Part shown: piece after piece, positions 1 to 5,283 of the stretch | Numbering within the stretch: position 1 is the first letter of the stretch | Layout: the number at the start of each line of letters is the position of its first letter | Source of the DNA: UBA4466 sp963925035 | GTDB lineage: Bacteria > Bacteroidota > Bacteroidia > Flavobacteriales_D > Crocinitomicaceae | NCBI GenBank assembly: GCA_963925035.1 | Contig: CAWUSK010000043.1 | Coordinates: forward strand, 1 to 5,283 | Direction of reading: 5' to 3' | DNA length: 5,283 nucleotides | Made by a program: the position numbers and the translations under genes | The notes under the pieces: model-generated | Database searches by the model: none | Told to the model about the DNA's origin: nothing | The model's input: only the letters and a program-made list of their open reading frames with translations

Positions 1-648
1 ACCTTCCGCTTCAACTGAAGTGCTACCTGAACTAAAAAGTAATTTTGCCTCAAGACTTACATAGATTTTTCCGTTTTTTTCTATAACTGTCAACCCTTTG
101 TTTTCAAATCCTTTCAGTGCTGCAGCAACTTTATCTTTTAACGCAATCGTTGCTCGCTCTTGATCTGAAATAATCTGCTCTAACTCGTTTAAGCGTTGTT
201 CACGTTGCACCAGTAAATCGCTTTTTGTTTTTAATTCCTTCTCAAGTGCCAACAGTTTATCTTCTTTATCCTGTAATTCGCGTTGTTTTGTAATTAATTC
301 CGTATTTAATTCGGCTGACTCCTTAGCTCCCGAAAGACGCAATTTATTATAATTTGTCTCAAGATCTTCATTTAGCCTTGACAACTTATCGTATTTCGCT
401 TTTAAAGTTCGGTACTGACCTCCCAAAGAAGATGTGTCCGCTTTTAACTGTGTAACTTGGCCCGACAATAAATCAGATTTTGTTTTCAATTCTGCTGCAA
501 GGGCTTCGTTACTTAATGCACTTGTTTTATATTTTTCCAATTCCTCACTACAAAGCTTTTCCTTTTCGACCAGTTCATTGTATTTTTTGGCAGGAACACA
601 AGAAGAAATGAATACAAGTGAAACAATAGCAGCTATTCCTATTTTCAT
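1..648 (-). CDS. OmpA-family lipoprotein with coiled coil (C-terminal part cut off by the window)
   Basis: The reading frame is open from the ATG at 648-646 to base 1, giving 216 residues without a stop. Residues 1-17 form a lipoprotein signal ending in the lipobox ISSC, so Cys17 is the probable lipidated residue. Residues about 22-175 are rich in Lys, Glu and Leu with heptad-like spacing, indicating a long coiled coil. Residues about 185-216 (GLTVIEKNGKIYVSLEAKLL, then FSSGSTSVEAEG) match the first strand and the LFxxGSxxVxxxG entry of OmpA/MotB peptidoglycan-binding domains. The peptidoglycan-contacting part of that domain lies beyond the window. Family knowledge suggests outer-membrane anchoring by lipid and non-covalent binding to peptidoglycan. 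It follows the PorP/SprF gene on the same strand after 100 bases, so co-transcription is possible. Unlike PorE-type T9SS OmpA proteins, no TPR or WD40 segment is seen before the OmpA domain. No Shine-Dalgarno precedes the start. The OmpA call is good; a specific T9SS role is inferred from the neighbours only. Confidence 0.85.
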   Translation of the reverse strand, partial: MKIGIAAIVSLVFISSCVPAKKYNELVEKEKLCSEELEKYKTSALSNEALAAELKTKSDLLSGQVTQLKADTSSLGGQYRTLKAKYDKLSRLNEDLETNYNKLRLSGAKESAELNTELITKQRELQDKEDKLLALEKELKTKSDLLVQREQRLNELEQIISDQERATIALKDKVAAALKGFENKGLTVIEKNGKIYVSLEAKLLFSSGSTSVEAEG

Positions 649-706
649 AATATATGAGTTTTAAGTACAAAGATGAGAAGAGAAAAGCCCCGTACTATAA
701 CCTTTC

Positions 707-730
707 ATATTACTTATGCACATATAATAT
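707..730. other. AT-rich inverted repeat between the porP-like and OmpA-like genes
   Basis: ATATTA at 707-712 is matched by TAATAT at 725-730, and TATG (715-718) can pair with CATA (721-724) inside it. The resulting hairpin is almost entirely A-T pairs, with a small bulge and a very tight loop. It lies 19 bases downstream of the porP-like stop codon. No T-run follows on the minus strand, so it is not a convincing intrinsic terminator. It could be a weak attenuator, a regulator site, or chance in AT-rich DNA. Confidence 0.25.
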
Positions 731-748
731 TGGAAAACCTAAGAGACA

Positions 749-1678
749 TTAATTGAACAGAGGGCAACTGGCTGTTGCTTTTTTTGGAGGTTTGCAAGAC
801 GTGAACCTCAAAGACAATTCGTGTGTGTTTTGCGCTCCAATTTGAATACGTGAGATTGTGTAATCAAATGAATAAGCAATTGAGAACTGCTCCTTAATTT
901 TAATGTTTACGATTGCAATAACCGCATCTGTATTTCTATAACCAATGCCCAACCCAACTGTGTTTTTAATATCAAACATTAAGTTAAGGTCTAAGGATAC
1001 TGGTCCTTTTGGCGGAATTCGCAAGTTTGCTGAAGGAATCAAGGATAGGTTTTCGCTTAAGCGAAATTGATAACCTGCATTAAAAGAGGCGTGAAATCGA
1101 TTGCGTGAAGTGTTTCCAATGTCCTTCCATTTCGAAGGAATTAGATTTTTTAAAGTTAGTCCGAAATAATAAAACTCTGAATTATACCAAGCTCCAAAGG
1201 AAGCATCAGGAACTACGAATGATGCTTCTTGAGAAATAGACGGATCAGGCTCTGTCGTGTGTACGTTTTTTGAATCGTATCCCATCTGCATAAACCCACC
1301 GTACAAACCTAGAGACAAGCGATTCTCCTTTGTAAAGTTAAAGTGCGCTGCATACGCGAGGTTAAATCTGTTTACATTAAACTGTCCAATTTGATCTGTC
1401 TCAAACTTAAACCCTGTCCCATGACGGGCACTTAAATATTTTTTACGTTTTGCTTTCAAAGGAATCGCCATCGTGAAGAAGCCACTTTTAGGAGCTCCTT
1501 CAAATCCAATCCATTGCATGCGGTACAATGCGTGTATGTCAATGCATGGGTTTATTCCTGCAAGTGCTGGATTGTTTGCAAATTGGTGCAGCGACCATTG
1601 CGAGTATTGTGGAATTTGCTGTGCGAAACCAAGTCGAACCGTTAAACCAAAAATAAAAAGGAGTATTGTTTTCTTCAT
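749..1678 (-). CDS. PorP/SprF-family type IX secretion outer-membrane protein
   Basis: This is a complete 309-residue protein, within the usual size of the PorP/SprF family. Residues 1-19 are a signal peptide ending in GFA, so the mature protein starts near Gln20. The family signature follows at once: PQYSQ at 23-27, NPALAG at 36-41, and YRMQWIGFEGAPK at 52-64. The rest alternates short polar and aromatic strands typical of an outer-membrane beta-barrel (for example LGLYGGFMQMGY and FHASFNAGYQFRLSENLSL), ending about Phe292. A 17-residue Lys/Pro tail with two cysteines follows. In Flavobacterium johnsoniae SprF is needed to secrete and attach the adhesin SprB, whose C-terminal domain is type B; other paralogues are thought to serve other type B cargo. 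Here the gene directly follows, with a 4-base overlap, a gene for a type B C-terminal domain protein, which is its likely client. Because the family has many paralogues per genome, no specific gene symbol is given. Confidence 0.93.
   Translation of the reverse strand: MKKTILLFIFGLTVRLGFAQQIPQYSQWSLHQFANNPALAGINPCIDIHALYRMQWIGFEGAPKSGFFTMAIPLKAKRKKYLSARHGTGFKFETDQIGQFNVNRFNLAYAAHFNFTKENRLSLGLYGGFMQMGYDSKNVHTTEPDPSISQEASFVVPDASFGAWYNSEFYYFGLTLKNLIPSKWKDIGNTSRNRFHASFNAGYQFRLSENLSLIPSANLRIPPKGPVSLDLNLMFDIKNTVGLGIGYRNTDAVIAIVNIKIKEQFSIAYSFDYTISRIQIGAQNTHELSLRFTSCKPPKKATASCPLFN
1675..1678 (-). other. ATGA start/stop overlap coupling two T9SS genes
   Basis: On the minus strand the bases ATGA hold both the start codon of the PorP/SprF-like gene (1678-1676) and the TGA stop of the upstream surface-protein gene (1677-1675). 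No good Shine-Dalgarno stands at the usual distance before this start. Translation of the second gene probably depends on ribosomes finishing the first, which would keep cargo and partner made together. The overlap is seen directly; coupling is inference. Confidence 0.8.
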
Positions 1679-2961
1679 CGAACTACTGTTATTGATCCTT
1701 TGTAGGTTTCACCTTTATCCAATTCTAAATCCAACACATAAAAATAAACTCCTTCTGCACTTTCTCTAATTTTTATAGTGCCATCCCATGCCTTCGTTTT
1801 TGAATACCCAGTCGTTTGAAACACTTCCTGTCCCCAGCGGTCATAAATGTATAATATGGAGTTTGGATAATTCTCAATTCCCTCAATAAACCATTTGTCA
1901 TTGATGTTATCACCATTGGGTGAAATGGTGTTTGGAATGTCCAAATCATCAATTACTGTTATCGTAACATAATCTGTTGAAGTACACCCATTTTCTGCAG
2001 CGTTAAGCGTGTAGGTGATGGTTGAAGTTGGATTGGCCATTGGACTAATATCGCTGGTGTCACTAACAAAAAATGATGGAGTCCAATAATAATCTGGGGC
2101 ACTGGTAGAACCATTTAATTGTGCTTGTCCACCGATATAAATCGTTTGATCTTGTCCAGCATCAATAGGAAATGTATAAACTGAAACAGGATTTGTGGAA
2201 GACGAAACAACGACCATACACTGCGTAAAGCAGGACGCCTCAACAGTTACTACATCTCCGTCTTGAAGAGATGAAATTATTAATACAGTATCTGACGTTA
2301 CGGCTTCCAATGTTCCGTTTACATACCAAGAAATATTACTTGAATCGGGACAGTTTTGCAAATCCACACCTAAATAAATGACTTCATTTTGACAAAAGCT
2401 CAAATTTGTTGGTGTAATTTGAGCGCTTGGCACTACACGGTCAACACCAGTTCCCAAAATAGAAATATCAAAAGTGCTTTCAGCTGCAGAAGTTACCCCT
2501 GCCCCTGTATTATCTCCGTCTACTACAATAAAATAGGTTGTGGTTGGAAGCAGCCCAGTAGCATTTAATGTGAAATTCCCCGCCGCGTTAGAAACACAAT
2601 TTCCAAGTTGGGTATAGGACCCTGAACTACAAAAAGCGGTTGCTTCAATTATTGTCGCTTGAAGAGCTGTTCCTTGATTCGCATTTGCCTCAAAAACAAG
2701 GTTTGAAAAATTTACCTGTACATCTCCTCCAGCATTATTGGTCGTAAAAGTAATCCAGATAGTGTTTTCAGTGGTAAAACAAAAATTAAAGTTGTCTTCG
2801 CAACCTCCACAAAAAGTTATGTCTGCATCAATATTATTAACGTTATAAATTGTGTTTGGACAAATTTCAAGAGCATTGGCACAGCCATTGTAGATCGCTT
2901 GAGCATTTACTATTGTAAATTGCCAAAAACACATTAACAAAAAAATAACGTATGCGCGCAT
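1675..2961 (-). CDS. Secreted multidomain surface protein with type B (gliding-motility-associated, CHU_C-like) T9SS C-terminal domain
   Basis: This is a complete 428-residue protein. Residues 1-20 form a signal peptide (charged Arg2, hydrophobic core, VNA before the cut), which supports the ATG at 2961-2959 rather than the internal Met10. Residues about 25-170 form a Cys-rich beta domain (Cys27, 34, 51, 54, 61, 111, 122) with NTIWITFTT and LLPTTTYFIVVDGD, a pattern common in secreted Bacteroidota proteins. Residues about 178-262 look Ig-like (SWYVNG, Cys190, 204, 244, 248). Residues about 266-336 look PKD-like (DAGQDQTI, YYWTPS, ITYTLNAAENGC). Residues about 342-428 are the T9SS type B domain: IPNTISPNGDNIND, ILYIYDRWGQEVFQTTGY, AWDGT, GVYFYVLDL, and the final GSITVVR. 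The protein should cross the inner membrane by Sec and the outer membrane by T9SS, ending at the surface or in the medium. No catalytic domain is recognised; an adhesive or structural role is the simplest guess. It is the first gene of the minus-strand cluster. Confidence 0.9.
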   Translation of the reverse strand: MRAYVIFLLMCFWQFTIVNAQAIYNGCANALEICPNTIYNVNNIDADITFCGGCEDNFNFCFTTENTIWITFTTNNAGGDVQVNFSNLVFEANANQGTALQATIIEATAFCSSGSYTQLGNCVSNAAGNFTLNATGLLPTTTYFIVVDGDNTGAGVTSAAESTFDISILGTGVDRVVPSAQITPTNLSFCQNEVIYLGVDLQNCPDSSNISWYVNGTLEAVTSDTVLIISSLQDGDVVTVEASCFTQCMVVVSSSTNPVSVYTFPIDAGQDQTIYIGGQAQLNGSTSAPDYYWTPSFFVSDTSDISPMANPTSTITYTLNAAENGCTSTDYVTITVIDDLDIPNTISPNGDNINDKWFIEGIENYPNSILYIYDRWGQEVFQTTGYSKTKAWDGTIKIRESAEGVYFYVLDLELDKGETYKGSITVVR

Positions 2962-2968
2962 AAATTTG

Positions 2969-2983
2969 AAAACCCTAGGTTTT
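2969..2983. promoter_or_regulatory. Small perfect hairpin in the leader of the T9SS surface-protein gene
   Basis: AAAACC (2969-2974) and GGTTTT (2978-2983) are perfect complements around a 3-base loop, with a CCTAGG palindrome at the centre. On the minus strand the hairpin ends 7 bases before the ATG of the surface-protein gene, where a ribosome would sit. It could affect translation initiation or be a small operator. It is short, so chance cannot be excluded. Confidence 0.35.
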
Positions 2984-2997
2984 ATTAGTTATTTAAA

Positions 2998-3005
2998 CAA
3001 AAATA
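2998..3005 (-). promoter_or_regulatory. Candidate -7 element for the minus-strand cluster
   Basis: Read on the minus strand these bases are TATTTTTG, a full match to the Bacteroidota -7 consensus TAnnTTTG. They lie 36 bases before the ATG of the surface-protein gene, a plausible leader length. No TTG stands about 19-21 bases further upstream, so the -33 half is missing and the call is weak. The surrounding DNA is very AT-rich, which makes such matches easier by chance. Confidence 0.3.
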
Positions 3006-3037
3006 AGATAATTTTGCCGAATTGTTTTTGTTATTAA

Positions 3038-3068
3038 TTGCTTAATTATCAATGCTCAATATTCTTTG
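3038..3068 (+). promoter_or_regulatory. Candidate Bacteroidota-type promoter for the plus-strand gene
   Basis: TTG at 3038-3040 is followed after 19 bases by TATTCTTTG at 3060-3068. This fits the -33/-7 layout known for Bacteroidota, except that the -7 box has one extra base between TA and TTTG. Transcription would start about 40 bases before the ATG at 3115. A separate exact -7 match, TAATTTTG at 3009-3016, lies upstream on the same strand but has no -33 partner. Both are pattern matches only. Confidence 0.3.
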
Positions 3069-3114
3069 GCACAATAATAGAACGTTTTTAACGAGAATAT
3101 ATTAAAACTAACTT

Positions 3115-5283
3115 ATGAAAAAATTAACTACACTCATACTTTGTCTATCAATTTTACCCTCTGTTTTTGGTCAAAAATTAGATTACGACCATGATTCCAA
3201 ATGGTTTTTTGGACTAAACGCTGGTGCGGCATGGAACACAACAGATGTAAAGAATAAAACGCACATCGGTTACGGATTTACATTCGGAAGGTCGTTCAAT
3301 TACAACTACGGAAAGAAGTTTAGTTTTGACTTGCGTTTTCGTTATTTAGGGGGGAAATGGTACGGTCAAGATTACGACACAACCACCGTAACTGGTAACT
3401 CTGGTTATAATCCTACAGGAAATGTAGCTCAACTATATGACTCATTAGGCCATACTATTAATAATTTTCAAGCACAAGTTCATGAAGTTGGATTAGAATT
3501 AGTCCTGCACGCAAATGGTTTACGTGAACGAACTGGTTGGGACCCGTACATTTTTGGTGGAGCACATTTTGTGTGGAATCAAACCTATGGAGACTTGTAC
3601 AGCCAAGACTCAACGTCTTCTATGAATCAACATTACAATTACTCGACTAATGGTATGAGTAAAGGGGAATGGAAAGGGATATCTGATAATATTTACGACT
3701 CTGCACTTGACGGTAGTGATCAAACAATATACAATGTAAATTTCATGCCAAGTATCGGTATTGGTTTAGCTTATCAAGTTGGACCTCGCTTTTCTATTGG
3801 AATTGAACACAAGACAACCTTTACTCTAAGAAATGATTTTGACGGTTACCAAGGCGCAACAAAAAAATGGGGCGTGTTCAAAAACGACATTTACCATTAT
3901 ACCTCCTTGATGTTAAAATTCAATTTTAGATCACGAAAAGTTGAAAATGAAATTGAAGCTGTAAATAACGATTGTTTAAAGCCAGCAATTGGAATCGTTA
4001 CTCCAGTTTTAAAAACACTTACTGTTTCATCAACGCAACTTGATGTTGAAGCTTTAATTTCTCAAATTTCCGGGAAAAACAATATCCAATTCGCGCTAAA
4101 TGGAATAAAGGACACGAATTTTGTCTATTCTGTTGAAACAAGTAAACTTCAAAAGTCAGTAGTTTTAATCAAAGGTCAAAACACAATTGACATTACGGCC
4201 TCAAATGGCTGCGGAACAGTAACTGAAAGTATAAACGTCTTATTCGAAGAGTGCGTTCCTCCGACAGTTGCATTTGTAAATCCGACAACAACAGAAGTAA
4301 CCACTAACGATCAAAGTTATACCGTTACAGCACAGTTGGAACGCGCAAAAACTATCACGTACTCTATAAACGACAAAGAATTAAGAAACTATAGTTTCAA
4401 TGACGCGGAAAAAACTTTTAGTAGCACTATTACACTTGCCGAAGGTAAAAACTCCATTAAAATTGTGGTGAACAACGAATGTGGAACTCAAGAACAAGTT
4501 GTTGATGTAATATATGTGCGATGCGACAAACCGATTGTGAAAATAAACAATAGTGATAGAGACTTAAAAGTTGACAACAGCAACTATACTGCAAATGCAC
4601 TTTTTGAAAACATTTCGAGTAAAACACAAGTTTCTCTAAAGTTAAACAATGTCATTAAGACATTTGCTTACAACTCATCCTCGAAAGAATTAATTCAAAA
4701 ACTTACGTTAAAAGAGGGAAACAACGTCATTGAAATTACTGCTAAAAACGATTGCGGAGAAATGACGGAAACGATTACAATTGAATATACCGCTTGTATT
4801 ACTCCAAAAATTGCAATGATTTCTCCTTCTACGAGTTCAATTAGAACGGAGGAAATTTTGTTTTCAGTTCAGGCTAAAATAGAAAACATCTCGAATGCAA
4901 ATCAAGTAAGCATTAATCTTAATGGGAAAAATGTTGGTTCTGGTTCTTACAACCCTTCTTCTAAAATATTTAATCAAAATGTTTCTTTGATTGGAGGAAA
5001 TAATACCGTTGTACTCACTGTTACTTCAACTTGTGGAACTGTTAAGTCTGCTTTTTCTGTCATCCGAACAATCGTCGATAAAGACATGACAATTTGCTTC
5101 AAGGGACAAACGTTGATCGTAAAAGAAAGTCAATGGAACTCCTACCAATCGCAAGGAGCAACTCAAGGTGAATGTCCTGAACCAGTGGATAAAGACATCA
5201 CTATTTGTTTCAAAGGACAAACACTGATTGTGAAAGAAAGTCAATGGAACTCCTACCAATCGCAAGGAGCAACTCAAGGTGAA
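3115..5283 (+). CDS. Large envelope protein: N-terminal beta-barrel, four Cys-paired Ig-like repeats, tandem 37-residue repeats (C-terminus beyond the window)
   Basis: The frame is open from the ATG at 3115 to the window end, 723 residues so far. I do not recognise a named gene. Residues 1-19 are a signal peptide (MKKLTTLILCLSILPSVFG), which fixes the start; the mature protein would begin at Gln20. Residues about 30-271 look like an outer-membrane beta-barrel: GLNAGAAWNTTD, GYGFTFGRSF, FSFDLRFRYLGGKWYG, EVGLELVLHANG, PYIFGGAHFVWNQ, SIGIGLAYQVGPRFSIGIEH and a last strand TSLMLKFNF. Residues 287-649 hold four Ig-like repeats of about 90 residues, each opening with Cys-x-x-Pro and closing with Cys-Gly. 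From residue 655 a 37-residue repeat (DKDxTICFKGQTLIVKES, then QWNSYQSQGATQGEC) begins and is still running at the edge. It is divergent to the T9SS cluster across 153 bases. No Shine-Dalgarno is seen before the start, as is usual in this phylum. A structural or adhesive envelope role is inferred from architecture; an OmpA-type or other anchor could still follow downstream. Confidence 0.93.
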   Translation, partial: MKKLTTLILCLSILPSVFGQKLDYDHDSKWFFGLNAGAAWNTTDVKNKTHIGYGFTFGRSFNYNYGKKFSFDLRFRYLGGKWYGQDYDTTTVTGNSGYNPTGNVAQLYDSLGHTINNFQAQVHEVGLELVLHANGLRERTGWDPYIFGGAHFVWNQTYGDLYSQDSTSSMNQHYNYSTNGMSKGEWKGISDNIYDSALDGSDQTIYNVNFMPSIGIGLAYQVGPRFSIGIEHKTTFTLRNDFDGYQGATKKWGVFKNDIYHYTSLMLKFNFRSRKVENEIEAVNNDCLKPAIGIVTPVLKTLTVSSTQLDVEALISQISGKNNIQFALNGIKDTNFVYSVETSKLQKSVVLIKGQNTIDITASNGCGTVTESINVLFEECVPPTVAFVNPTTTEVTTNDQSYTVTAQLERAKTITYSINDKELRNYSFNDAEKTFSSTITLAEGKNSIKIVVNNECGTQEQVVDVIYVRCDKPIVKINNSDRDLKVDNSNYTANALFENISSKTQVSLKLNNVIKTFAYNSSSKELIQKLTLKEGNNVIEITAKNDCGEMTETITIEYTACITPKIAMISPSTSSIRTEEILFSVQAKIENISNANQVSINLNGKNVGSGSYNPSSKIFNQNVSLIGGNNTVVLTVTSTCGTVKSAFSVIRTIVDKDMTICFKGQTLIVKESQWNSYQSQGATQGECPEPVDKDITICFKGQTLIVKESQWNSYQSQGATQGE
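3973..5061 (+). repeat. Four diverged Ig-like protein repeats of about 90 residues, each with two cysteines
   Basis: In the plus-strand protein, repeat units begin at Cys287, Cys380, Cys470 and Cys561 (bases 3973, 4252, 4522 and 4795), so the spacing is 93, 90 and 91 residues. The second cysteines are at 366, 456, 547 and 640, each in a Cys-Gly pair (NGCGT, NECGT, NDCGE, STCGT). The shared pattern is C-x-x-P, then a central strand with LNxx or INDK, then an EGxNxIxI or GGNNTVVL strand, then N-x-C-G. Units 3 and 4 are closest to each other (ENISSKTQVSLKLN against ENISNANQVSINLN). The repeats are seen at protein level only; the DNA has diverged. The folds are inferred to be beta-sandwiches, with the two cysteines of a unit possibly disulphide-bonded in the periplasm or outside. 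Confidence 0.85.
5077..5283 (+). repeat. In-frame 111-bp tandem repeat (37 residues), second copy cut by the window end
   Basis: Copy 1 is 5077-5187 and copy 2 runs from 5188 to the last base, so 96 of its 111 bases are visible. Aligned over those 96 bases the copies differ at 8 positions, all within the first 45 bases; seven changes are silent and one swaps Met for Ile. The last 51 bases compared (5122-5172 and 5233-5283) are identical. Each copy encodes DKDxTICFKGQTLIVKES followed by QWNSYQSQGATQGE, with CPEPV ending copy 1. The copy number is unknown because the array meets the window edge. Confidence 0.96.

Noticed and set aside
434..664. Plus-strand open frame of 76 codons
   Set aside because: It lies almost wholly opposite the OmpA-like lipoprotein gene, whose lipobox, coiled coil and OmpA start are convincing. 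The 76-residue product has no recognisable domain.
681..694. AAAAGCCCCG stretch as part of a terminator between the porP-like and OmpA-like genes
   Set aside because: No complementary GGGGC arm is present nearby, so no GC stem can form.
776..790. T-rich run near the end of the PorP/SprF-like gene as a terminator
   Set aside because: It is on the plus strand, inside the coding sequence (Pro-Pro-Lys-Lys-Ala codons on the minus strand), and has no stem before it.
1473..1769. Plus-strand open frame of 98 codons
   Set aside because: It is antisense to the start of the PorP/SprF-like gene and the end of the surface-protein gene, both strongly supported. Its product looks like no protein family.
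5026..5277. Minus-strand open frame of 83 codons with an internal repeat (SCSLRLVGVPLTFF seen twice)
   Set aside because: The repeat is only the reverse complement of the 111-bp coding repeat of the plus-strand protein, so the frame is a shadow.
5077..5283. Possible CRISPR-like array
   Set aside because: The unit is 111 bases, directly adjacent and in frame with the large protein, without unique spacers.

Overview
The window looks like a chromosomal piece of a low-GC member of the Bacteroidota, most likely order Flavobacteriales. The evidence is a PorP/SprF-family outer-membrane protein, a protein ending in the type B (gliding-motility, CHU_C-like) C-terminal domain used by the type IX secretion system (T9SS), start sites without Shine-Dalgarno sequences, and AT-rich intergenic DNA with TAnnTTTG-like promoter elements. 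The order-level placement is inferred from family knowledge. No species can be named.

Layout. On the minus strand, reading right to left, lie three genes: a secreted multidomain protein with a T9SS C-terminal domain (2961-1675), a PorP/SprF-like protein (1678-749) that overlaps it by 4 bases (ATGA), and, after a 100-base gap, an OmpA-family lipoprotein (648 to beyond base 1, C-terminus missing). A 153-base divergent intergenic region (2962-3114) separates them from a plus-strand gene (3115 to beyond 5283). That gene encodes a large cell-envelope protein: signal peptide, outer-membrane beta-barrel, four Ig-like repeats each with a spaced cysteine pair, and a tandem 37-residue repeat still running at the window edge.

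How the genes may work together. The minus-strand trio resembles a cell-surface module: a T9SS cargo or adhesin, its dedicated PorP/SprF partner in the outer membrane, and an OmpA-type lipoprotein that could tie the complex to peptidoglycan. The pairing of a type B C-terminal domain with PorP/SprF is established for the SprB/SprF system; applying it here is inference. The plus-strand gene is not a recognised named protein and is the least explained part of the window. Its architecture (N-terminal barrel followed by about 450 residues of Ig-like and short Cys-containing repeats) and the behaviour of its terminal repeats are the most interesting items here. No RNA gene, mobile element, CRISPR array or convincing rho-independent terminator was seen.
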